From positions 1 through 21,929 of the forward strand of contig JAGADS010000162.1 in NCBI GenBank assembly GCA_017613485.1: a stretch of DNA of 21,929 nucleotides, given 5' to 3'. This DNA is from Treponema sp. (GTDB lineage Bacteria > Spirochaetota > Spirochaetia > Treponematales > Treponemataceae). The stretch's first letter is position 1; every line of letters starts with the position of its first letter. A program made the position numbers and the translations under genes. Below the pieces are notes generated by a model. It had not been told where the DNA came from, ran no database searches, and was given only the letters and a program-made list of their open reading frames with translations. Positions 14,834 to 21,929 of this stretch are shown in pieces.

Positions 14834-17800
14834 TTACAGGAAATATGTTTTCATCTGCCCCTTGCCCTTTACCTCTATTTCAACACTGTCGCTGTAGGCA
14901 AAATCACTATTTGTCTGTTGCCATGTCTGTTCGCTTACGTGAATCTTAATCGGCTGTCCTGTGCTTTCCATTCGGCTTGCAACGTTTACTGTATCACCCC
15001 AGATGTCGTAGATGAACTTTGACTTACCGATAACACCCGCAACAAGTTCGCCTGTGTTTATTCCAAGACGGATCTGGATTTTAACGTCAGAGCTTTCGTT
15101 ATAGTTTAAGACATCCTCTATAAGACCCTGTGCAAAACGTATCATTCTTGCCGCATCAGTTCTGTCCGCTTCTTCCTTTAAGCCCACTGCCGCCATGTAC
15201 GCATCCCCGATTGTCTTGATTTTCTCGATACCCTCACGTTTGGCACGCTCATCAAAAAGGGAAATCATCTTGTTCAGCATTGTGACAACTTCCTCTGCCG
15301 TCATTCCTCCGCTCATTTTTGTAAAGCCTACGATGTCCGTGAAAAGAACCGTAACATTGGGGAATTTCTTAGCGATTGTCCTGTCAGGATGCTCGGTCAG
15401 TTCTGCCGCAACCTCTTTTGGCAAAATGTTCAGAAGTAGATATTCCGCCTTTTCATTTGCAATCTTCAACTCACGGGTACGCTGGTCAACTCTTTTCTCC
15501 AGCACAATCTGATACCGGCGCATCGAAATAATCTTGTATGTGATGATGGCAACAATGAGTGCGATAATAGCAGCCCAGAACCATGTCTGCTGCCAGATGT
15601 ACGGCTTCTTTACTATTATGACAGGCTCACTCGGCTCGCTCTGTATACCGTCACTGTTCTGGGAAATCAGCGTAAAGTGATATGTACCCGGCTTAAGGTT
15701 AGTGTATGAGACGCTTCTTGCACTTGTCCATTCAGAATAATCCTCATCAAATCCTTCAAGTTTATAGCGGAACCTCATGCTGTCTGAAGAAATAAAGCTC
15801 AGACCCGTATACTTGATGCTAAGACGTTTTGCGGAAGGTTCAAGAACTATCGTATCTCCATAATAATCATTTGTAACATTATCAACCGTAAAATCCTGAA
15901 TTTCAATCTTAGGGGCATTCTTGTTCATCGTCCCTTTTTGGGCATCGTAAATTGAAAAGCCGTCGGTAAGCGTAAACCAGACCCTGCCTTTTGAATCCAT
16001 TTCTGAAAGTGAAGTTGATGTAACACCCGCCGTAATCAAACCGTCTGATGCACCGTAATAGCGGACCGAAATCTTTTGACGCTCGCCACTTACAACCTCT
16101 TCCATCTCCGAGTATGAAGCCGAAAAAACACCGTTATTGCTTGTCATCCAAACGGTTCCTGTATCATCACAAATCATCTGGAATACACTGTCCGTACCTA
16201 GTCCGTTTTTAGAATTGAAATTGACAAAGCTGTTCGTTTCACTGATGTATTTTGAAAGCCCCGTACCTGTTGCAATCCAGATGGCATCGTCATAATCCAG
16301 AATCTTAAAGATTACGTTACCTGCAAGGCCATCGTCCGTGGAATAGCTCCTGATGATTTTCTCATCCTTCAGCACGAAAACACCGCCGCCATTCGTTCCA
16401 GTCCAGACCTGACCTTCCTTGTCCTCAAAAAGCCACATTATGTAGTGATTGGAAAAACCGTCATCTCGAGTCAGGGTAGACATTTGACCGTCCGCATGTA
16501 TTATGCAAAGACCTTCCGGAGTTCCGACATAGATATCGCCATTTGCAATCTTTATGGCAACACGTCCCCTATTGCTTGCAAACCCTTCTTTTTTGCTCCA
16601 GCTTTTAATTGTTCCGTCAGGATAAACGATTTTCTGAGCAGTATCGGAATAAGCGGAAATAAGCAGCTCCCCATCCTTTGTAAGACCTACATGCCGCACA
16701 CGGATTCCCTTGTTTGAAGCCGTTATATCATTTTCAATGAACTTATTGTCCTTGAAACAGTAAAGACCGTCATCGCAGCCGAGCCATGCAACGCCACGAG
16801 CCTTATCCTCGCATATACTGTTTACGCTGACAGCCATTTTTACAGTCTGAAATTTTCCCTTGCTGAGTTTCTGTATGCCGCCACGGTTAAGGCCTATCCA
16901 GATATTCCCCTCACGATCCTCCATAAGCCTTGAGATTCCGTTTTCCGTCAGTCCGTTTGAAGTATTGTAATAGGAACGGCTTCCTCCATGCATGACCATG
17001 ATACCCGCATCTGAACCAAACCAGTAATTTCCACTTGAATCCTGAACCATTGAATTTATAGCAAGCGGGTTGAAACCATCTGGAGACATGTCGAACAGAG
17101 TTTCCTGTCCGTTCTTGAGCCTTAGGGCAAAATGAGGTTCTCCGCAAAACCAGATTGAACCTTCGTTATCCTGCCTTACAAGCTGAACCATAGGAGATTC
17201 AATTTTTTCAATTCCAGTGTAACGCGAGACTTTATTATTCTGATAAACATAGAAATTGTCCTTAGTACCGGTTGCAATCCAGACACGTCCTATGCTGTCA
17301 CAAAAAAAATCTTGGACAGTTATTGTTTCCAGATCCAGATCAGCATCCACATTCGGCTTGAATATCATATCATCAGGGGTTATGCAGCAGATTCCAGAAG
17401 ATGTTCCAATCCATATATTCTGAAATTTATCCTCGCATAAAGCATTGACCTTATTGTTGGGAAGCCCGGTTTCCATCGTGAATTTTTTGATTTCTCCATG
17501 AGGCGAGATTTTCGTGACACCCTCGTCATTGTGTCCGACCCAGAGGTTTCCGCTTGAATCCTGGATTATTGAGCGTGCGGAGGCAAAGTCATATTTCTCA
17601 TCAACAGAACGGTTGTAATTGGTAAATTCAACACCGTCAAAACGTACAAGGCCGTCATAGGTTCCAATCCAGATGTAGCCCTTGTTGTCCTGAAGCAAGT
17701 CCGTAATCGTGACACCCGGAAGCCCCTCGTTTGTCGTCCATGTCTTCTTGACAAAATCCGCGATAAAAGTCTCGTCGATGTTCTGATATTCATTTGTCTG

Positions 17801-17860
17801 GGAAAACAAAGCACTGCATAAAAAAGGAATAAAAAATAAAGCAAAGAGTGATTTCTTCAT
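14834..17860 (-). CDS. Two-propeller receptor with class III adenylate cyclase domain
   Basis: A 1008-residue membrane receptor. After a signal peptide (MKKSLFALFF...ALFSQ), residues about 30-645 hold some 13-14 propeller repeats (VWIGTYDGL, IWIGTSSG, VWTGTNGGG and so on), enough for two seven-bladed wheels in the periplasm. A Y_Y_Y domain (about 651-750), one membrane helix (762-780) and a coiled coil (782-812) lead to a cytoplasmic class III cyclase domain (about 830-1008). The catalytic set is complete: metal-binding Asp842 (FTDIVGFT) and Asp886 (IGDAYM), adenine-selecting Lys882 and Asp952 (YDIWGD), and transition-state Asn959 and Arg963. It should make cAMP from ATP. The usual output of such propeller sensors is a histidine kinase or DNA-binding domain, so the cyclase is a domain swap. 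The start at 17860 gives a normal signal peptide; neither it nor the ATG at 17878 has a Shine-Dalgarno. Confidence 0.9.
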   Translation of the reverse strand: MKKSLFALFFIPFLCSALFSQTNEYQNIDETFIADFVKKTWTTNEGLPGVTITDLLQDNKGYIWIGTYDGLVRFDGVEFTNYNRSVDEKYDFASARSIIQDSSGNLWVGHNDEGVTKISPHGEIKKFTMETGLPNNKVNALCEDKFQNIWIGTSSGICCITPDDMIFKPNVDADLDLETITVQDFFCDSIGRVWIATGTKDNFYVYQNNKVSRYTGIEKIESPMVQLVRQDNEGSIWFCGEPHFALRLKNGQETLFDMSPDGFNPLAINSMVQDSSGNYWFGSDAGIMVMHGGSRSYYNTSNGLTENGISRLMEDREGNIWIGLNRGGIQKLSKGKFQTVKMAVSVNSICEDKARGVAWLGCDDGLYCFKDNKFIENDITASNKGIRVRHVGLTKDGELLISAYSDTAQKIVYPDGTIKSWSKKEGFASNRGRVAIKIANGDIYVGTPEGLCIIHADGQMSTLTRDDGFSNHYIMWLFEDKEGQVWTGTNGGGVFVLKDEKIIRSYSTDDGLAGNVIFKILDYDDAIWIATGTGLSKYISETNSFVNFNSKNGLGTDSVFQMICDDTGTVWMTSNNGVFSASYSEMEEVVSGERQKISVRYYGASDGLITAGVTSTSLSEMDSKGRVWFTLTDGFSIYDAQKGTMNKNAPKIEIQDFTVDNVTNDYYGDTIVLEPSAKRLSIKYTGLSFISSDSMRFRYKLEGFDEDYSEWTSARSVSYTNLKPGTYHFTLISQNSDGIQSEPSEPVIIVKKPYIWQQTWFWAAIIALIVAIITYKIISMRRYQIVLEKRVDQRTRELKIANEKAEYLLLNILPKEVAAELTEHPDRTIAKKFPNVTVLFTDIVGFTKMSGGMTAEEVVTMLNKMISLFDERAKREGIEKIKTIGDAYMAAVGLKEEADRTDAARMIRFAQGLIEDVLNYNESSDVKIQIRLGINTGELVAGVIGKSKFIYDIWGDTVNVASRMESTGQPIKIHVSEQTWQQTNSDFAYSDSVEIEVKGKGQMKTYFL

Positions 17861-18032
17861 AGAAAAGTAATATAGCATATTTTTAGAAAAAAAACACTAT
17901 AAGGTGTTTATAATGCGAAAGCCCTGACTGGCAAAAATACTAGCATTATAGAAAATTTTCTTAAAGTCTTTTATAATATAATTTCGAGAAATACAATATA
18001 CACGATTAAACAGTCAAAAAAATGAGGCATTT

Positions 18033-18896
18033 ATGTCAAAAGAAAAATTATTCAAGTTCGAAATAGACTTTGACTCATACATCCTCCAAAGTGAACCAGA
18101 GCAACAAGAGAACGGAAAACTCTGGCAGGCAGCCATTGGCTTGCAGCAGGTGGATGGCCTCACTCCTTCTAAATATCTTTACGAAACAGCAAAACGGAAC
18201 ATTGTTGGCGAAATTACAATCGAAGAAGCCAAGCAGCTTATTGATTCATATTATGATTCACAGCAGAGTAAGACAGAAGAGGAAGAGGATGCTGAAGAAG
18301 CAGATAAGGTTTCAGTCCGTATCCGTGAAATCTTAGCTGAAAAGACATTCAGCTTTACGCCAGTTTTGCTACTTTCGATTCATAAGTGTCTTTTTACAGG
18401 TGTGTTCTACTCCGTAAAAGCAGGCCGGTTCCGCGATTATAATATATCAAAGTGCGAATGGGTTTTGGATGGTGATACTGTTCTTTATGTAAATGCCGAT
18501 ATGATTCGTCAGACTCTGGAATATGATTTTGGGCAAGAAAAGGCTTTTGATTATTCTAAACTTTCTAAAGAAGAGGCTGTAAAGCATCTTACACGCTTTG
18601 TTGCAAATATCTGGCAGATTCATCCCTTTGGAGAGGGCAACACAAGAACTATTGCCGTGTTTACAATCAAATATCTGAATTTTCTTGGCTTTAAAGTGAA
18701 TACTGAGGCGTTTGCAAAGAGCAGCTGGTATTTCCGCAATGCCTTAGTCCGTGCAAATTATACGAACATGCAGAAAGGTATTTATATGAATACGGAATAT
18801 CTGGAAAAGTTCTTCCGCAATATTCTGCTTGGCGAAAAGAACGAACTTAAGAATAGTTATTGTCATATCAACTATAATGAGAACAGCCACAATTAA
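18033..18896 (+). CDS. Fic-domain protein (probable AMP-transferase)
   Basis: A 287-residue protein with the Fic core HPFGEGNTRT (197-206). His197 is the catalytic base, and Asn203 and Arg205 bind phosphates. The third glycine of the textbook HPFxxGNGR is Thr204, a variant common in this type of Fic protein. The substrate-docking flap is around FRDYNISKCEW (133-143). An N-terminal helical region (KRNIVGEITIEEAKQLI, 55-70) resembles the segment before the catalytic core in many Fic proteins; a clear inhibitory (S/T)xxxE(G/N) helix was not found. Fic enzymes move AMP, or other nucleotide parts, onto protein side chains. The start is supported by TGAGG five bases upstream. It stands alone on the plus strand, divergent from the cyclase gene; the 172-nt gap holds AT-rich sequence but no convincing promoter. 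Substrate unknown. Confidence 0.9.
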   Translation: MSKEKLFKFEIDFDSYILQSEPEQQENGKLWQAAIGLQQVDGLTPSKYLYETAKRNIVGEITIEEAKQLIDSYYDSQQSKTEEEEDAEEADKVSVRIREILAEKTFSFTPVLLLSIHKCLFTGVFYSVKAGRFRDYNISKCEWVLDGDTVLYVNADMIRQTLEYDFGQEKAFDYSKLSKEEAVKHLTRFVANIWQIHPFGEGNTRTIAVFTIKYLNFLGFKVNTEAFAKSSWYFRNALVRANYTNMQKGIYMNTEYLEKFFRNILLGEKNELKNSYCHINYNENSHN

Positions 18897-18979
18897 AGAA
18901 ATCATGAGAAACTTTATGACCACCCCCATCTCCCGTCAACCACTTGTAATTCTTTGCTATATAAAATAAAATATATTCC

Positions 18980-20437
18980 ATGAATTTAAACGATTTGCGA
19001 CTTAACGCCTATAAGAAAGTGGCCGATATTGGAAGCCCGGAAGATTCTTCGGATAAGAAAAGTGCATCTGGCACAGAAGACCTAATAAAAAGTGTATCCC
19101 GCGAAATAAGAAGTAAAGAAGAGCCTGGGCATGTTCCCATTGTACGGAAGGCTGTTTTTGAAAAAGTTAACAGGCATGTGGACGAGATTATTGAAAATGC
19201 AATGGAAAGGGAAAGAGCCAGAACTCCCGTTCCCGCTCCGCAGATTCCCATTAAGCGCAACAAGGTTGAAAGCACAGACCTTTTTGCAGATATGCGTGCA
19301 AAGGAAGAGGCAAAGATAGCCGCAAAGACAGGCACTTATTTTAGGAAGAAGGCATCTGCTTCTGATGAGGATGTCCGTGAAGCTGCAAAAGCCCTTGTTT
19401 CCAGAGGTCTTGTAAAAGTTCCCGAACAGCCCAAGCAGCCTGGAGAAAAGGAAAGCATATACCGCCGCGTTGCAAAGTTTTTGGTTGTAATTGGTGTAGA
19501 CGAAGCCGCAAAAATTCTTCCCCATCTTACGGAAGAGCAGACGGAAAAAATCATACCGGAGATTGCCGCTGTAAGAAAGGTTACTCCGGAAGAAGCCGAG
19601 CAGGTTCTTGCAGAATTTGAAACCCTTTTGGATAAGGCAAGGGAAAGCGGAGGCATAGACACTGCACGCACAATTCTTACCAAAGCCTACGGTTCAGAAA
19701 AGGCAGAGATGCTTTTGGAAAAGTCCGTCCAGTATCCGGAGGGAAAGCCCTTTGACTATCTTGCAGATGCCAACGCAGAGCGCATAGGTATTCTTATTAG
19801 CGGAGAGTCCCCGGCAGTACAGGCATTGGTTCTTTCGCAGGTAGAGCCAAAGAAAGCCGCAGCTGTAATCAAGTCGATGGACGCTGGTGCAAAGGCGGAT
19901 ATTGTAATGCGTCTTGCAAAGATGAAGCCTGTTTCTCCTGAGGTTATGAACAGAATCAGTAAGAGCCTTAACGAAAAGATGCTTACCCAGAACACGGAGA
20001 ATTCCCAGAACCTTGACGGACGCGGAGTTCTTGCCCAGATTCTTAAGCGCATGGATCCTCTTGCAGAAAATGCAATTCTTGAAGATATATTTGATCAGGA
20101 CCCCCAGCTTGGAGAGGATTTGCGGAAACGCCTCTTTACGGAAGAAGACGTTATTGGTGCGGACGACCGCTTTATGCAGAACAAGCTGCACTCAATGCAG
20201 GAAGAGGATATTGCACTTCTTATCAGGGGAAAGAGTCCTGCCTTCCGCGAAAAGATTTTGAGCAACGTTTCAAAAAACAGGGCAGAGGCAATTCTGGAAG
20301 ACGAAGAGCTTCGTGAGCATGTTCTAAAGATAGACTGCGACAGAATCACAAACCAGTTTTATTCAGAGTTGCGCCGTGCTTGGGAAGACGGAGACCTTCG
20401 CGTAGATGGTCGTGATGACGGAGAAGTTTACGTATGA
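18980..20437 (+). CDS. fliG: Flagellar motor switch protein FliG, FliG1-type paralogue
   Basis: A 485-residue protein, against about 340 for ordinary FliG. The first 155 residues or so are a charged extension without clear homology. The three FliG domains follow: N (about 158-222, VAKFLVVIGVDEAAKILPHL), middle (about 225-325) and C (about 345-450). The middle-domain EHPQ motif reads ESPA (276-279). The C domain keeps the DD pair (395-396) of the torque helix, and its ILSNVSKNRAEAILEDEE segment closely follows canonical FliG. FliG joins the flagellar C-ring to the stators. Spirochaetes carry two copies, and the long, diverged FliG1 has been linked to regulation of individual motors rather than to basic torque. 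The ATG lacks a Shine-Dalgarno. Its stop overlaps the start of the M16 peptidase gene (ATGA), so the two are cotranscribed. Confidence 0.88.
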   Translation: MNLNDLRLNAYKKVADIGSPEDSSDKKSASGTEDLIKSVSREIRSKEEPGHVPIVRKAVFEKVNRHVDEIIENAMERERARTPVPAPQIPIKRNKVESTDLFADMRAKEEAKIAAKTGTYFRKKASASDEDVREAAKALVSRGLVKVPEQPKQPGEKESIYRRVAKFLVVIGVDEAAKILPHLTEEQTEKIIPEIAAVRKVTPEEAEQVLAEFETLLDKARESGGIDTARTILTKAYGSEKAEMLLEKSVQYPEGKPFDYLADANAERIGILISGESPAVQALVLSQVEPKKAAAVIKSMDAGAKADIVMRLAKMKPVSPEVMNRISKSLNEKMLTQNTENSQNLDGRGVLAQILKRMDPLAENAILEDIFDQDPQLGEDLRKRLFTEEDVIGADDRFMQNKLHSMQEEDIALLIRGKSPAFREKILSNVSKNRAEAILEDEELREHVLKIDCDRITNQFYSELRRAWEDGDLRVDGRDDGEVYV

Positions 20438-21929
20438 TGCAGGTAAATCAGAAGTACAAGGGCTTTAAGGTTTTAGATATAGTTCCTGTTCCGGATTGTG
20501 ATTCACATGGAATTTACCTGGTTCACGAAAAAACAGGCATGGAAGTTTTTCACCTTCTTAATGATGATGAAGAAAACACATTCGCTTTTGTTTTTGCAAC
20601 ACCCAACGAAGAGAATACCGGTGTAGCCCATATTATTGAACACAGCGTTTTGTGCGGCTCAAAAAAATATCCGTTAAAGGATCCTTTTATCCGCTTGGAA
20701 AACCAGAGCGTAAACACATATCTTAACGCATACACCACTCAAGACTTTACGGTTTTTCCCGTAGCTTCCGTTTTAAAGGCTGACTATTTTAACCTGATGG
20801 GTGTCTATGCCGATGCGGTCTTTTTTCCCCTGCTAAGAAAAGAAGTTTTTATGCAGGAAGGCGTAAGGCTGGAAGTGGAGGGCAAGAAGAAGACCATATC
20901 CGGTGTTGTCTACAACGAGATGAAGGGAGCATATTCTTCTTTTGAATCCATTGCAATGGATAAGCCAATAGAAGCCCTGCTCGCGGGAACCCATTACACT
21001 ACGGACTTTGGCGGAGACCCCGTTTGCATACCTCAGCTTACCTACAAGCACTTTAAGGAATTCCACAAGAAGCATTACTGTGCCGCAAACTGCCGTGTCT
21101 TCCTTTACGGAAATATTCCTACGGAAGAGCAGCTGGATTTTTTGGACAAGAATATCCTAAAGAAAATTTCTTCTGCCGGAAAGAAAGCCGTTTGGCCAAA
21201 AGAAAAAAACGTAAAGATAAAAAAATATTTCCATGCTTACGGACCTGCCGATTCTGAATCAAAGGAAGGAACAAACAGCGTAATCTGTTCTTGGAAAATT
21301 CCTGAGTGCGTTGACCGTGTAAGGGTTCAGGTGGAAGCCATGTTCCTTAGCGCACTTCTTTGGTGTGACGATTGTGCTCCTGTTCAAAAGGCCTTGCTGG
21401 ATTCAGGTCTGGGAGAAGATGCCGCTCCTCAGACAGGTCATTACATAAGCATGAAGTATCCGCTTCTTTTCTGCGGTTTGCGCGGAGTAAAGACGGAGAA
21501 CATAAAGAAGGTTGGTAGCCTTGTACTTTCCAAACTGGAGCAGCTTTGCCGTGAAGGAATTCCAGAGGATGACGTAAAGCGTGTCTGCATGGAAGTTGAA
21601 TTTAGCAACAAAGAAGTTGTCCGCATTTCAGGTCCAAATTCCCTTTCCATACTGGCACGTTCCCTTAGGGGATGGGGATACGGAGCAAAGCCTTGGGAAA
21701 CCCTTTTGTTCACCGCTGAATACGAAAGGCTCAAGAAAAGAATTGCTGGCGACCCCAACTACATTTCTTCCCTTATACAAAAATATCTTTTGCAGAACAA
21801 GAACCGCTCTCTTGTTACCGTAACCGCATCCATGTCTTGGAGCAAGAAGCGCGCCCTTATGGAAAAGAAGCTTGCCCAGAAAATGTACCGCGATGCAGAC
21901 AAGGATGAACTTTTAAAGTCCCTGCAAAA
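20434..21929 (+). CDS. M16C-family zinc metallopeptidase (presequence-protease type), 3' end outside window
   Basis: The first 498 residues of a large peptidase; complete relatives are about 1000 residues. The inverted zinc site HIIEH (His66, Glu69, His70) and the distal ligand Glu162 in YNEMKGAYSS are present, as is the family stretch HSVLCGSKKYPLKDPF. M16C enzymes form a closed chamber and degrade peptides of tens of residues; the best known are mitochondrial and plastid PreP and falcilysin. No signal peptide is seen, so it should act in the cytoplasm. The ATG at 20434 overlaps the fliG stop by 4 nt (ATGA), with GGAG about ten bases upstream; a second ATG follows at once. The link to fliG is positional only. 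Confidence 0.93.
   Translation, partial: MMQVNQKYKGFKVLDIVPVPDCDSHGIYLVHEKTGMEVFHLLNDDEENTFAFVFATPNEENTGVAHIIEHSVLCGSKKYPLKDPFIRLENQSVNTYLNAYTTQDFTVFPVASVLKADYFNLMGVYADAVFFPLLRKEVFMQEGVRLEVEGKKKTISGVVYNEMKGAYSSFESIAMDKPIEALLAGTHYTTDFGGDPVCIPQLTYKHFKEFHKKHYCAANCRVFLYGNIPTEEQLDFLDKNILKKISSAGKKAVWPKEKNVKIKKYFHAYGPADSESKEGTNSVICSWKIPECVDRVRVQVEAMFLSALLWCDDCAPVQKALLDSGLGEDAAPQTGHYISMKYPLLFCGLRGVKTENIKKVGSLVLSKLEQLCREGIPEDDVKRVCMEVEFSNKEVVRISGPNSLSILARSLRGWGYGAKPWETLLFTAEYERLKKRIAGDPNYISSLIQKYLLQNKNRSLVTVTASMSWSKKRALMEKKLAQKMYRDADKDELLKSLQ

Noticed and set aside
14614..14949. 111-codon plus-strand frame over the lipoprotein promoter
   Set aside because: It lies antisense to the lipoprotein signal region and the cyclase 3' end; it has no ribosome site and no protein-like pattern.
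17892..17909. Hairpin aaacac/gtgttt followed by T-run on the minus strand, terminator-like
   Set aside because: The stem has only two G-C pairs, and it lies upstream of the cyclase gene in its reading direction, where a terminator would make little sense.
17972..17977. TATAAT upstream of the Fic gene as a promoter -10
   Set aside because: No acceptable -35 at 15-19 bases, and the region is so AT-rich that such hexamers are expected by chance.
18904..18969. 21-codon plus-strand frame between the Fic and fliG genes
   Set aside because: No ribosome site, no recognisable features, and a length expected by chance.

Overview
The window reads as a chromosomal segment of a spirochaete, most likely a Treponema. 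The evidence is a long FliG paralogue of the spirochaetal FliG1 type, several lipoproteins with loose spirochaete-style lipoboxes, a beta-propeller/adenylate cyclase receptor, and an AT-leaning composition. The species cannot be told from the sequence alone. No tRNA, rRNA, CRISPR array or insertion sequence was seen, and no gene-free stretch exceeds 300 bases.

Layout. At 2-1600 (+) is the 3' part of an unrecognised protein with a YD-repeat-like tail. A convergent gap with two palindromic elements follows. On the minus strand, 9046-2632 is a tightly packed chain of seven genes, every junction overlapping or within 4 nt: ABC ATPase, six-helix permease, membrane-anchored serine beta-lactamase-like hydrolase, OmpR-type regulator, histidine kinase, a small exported protein and a lipoprotein. 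A DUF4428-like zinc-ribbon gene lies 80 nt downstream. The core looks like an antimicrobial-peptide or cell-wall-stress sensing and export module. At 9169-9787 (+) is a Phd/YefM-ParE toxin-antitoxin pair.

The minus-strand block 14816-9821 is an envelope cluster: a promoter, an LPP20-like lipoprotein, a second lipoprotein, a CsgG/LpoB-like protein fused to an FGE-sulfatase (SUMF1) domain, and a lytic-transglycosylase-like protein. The first gene has no usable start codon before its lipoprotein signal. A C8 tract (G8 on the plus strand) sits between an upstream ATG and the signal peptide, and changing it by +1 or -2 bases would join them. This suggests phase variation (or a base-count error). 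Next, 17860-14834 (-) encodes a roughly 1000-residue two-propeller, Y_Y_Y, transmembrane, class III adenylate cyclase receptor.

The right end is on the plus strand: a Fic-domain protein, FliG1, and the first half of an M16C zinc peptidase that overlaps fliG by 4 nt.

A family of small palindromes (core ATTGCCGG or ATTATCCGG, then AATGACA) occurs in gaps and also as a pair inside the hydrolase gene, where it is translated in frame. The strongest leads are the C-tract switch, the seven-gene sensing/export chain, the translated repeat and the LpoB-FGE/transglycosylase cluster.
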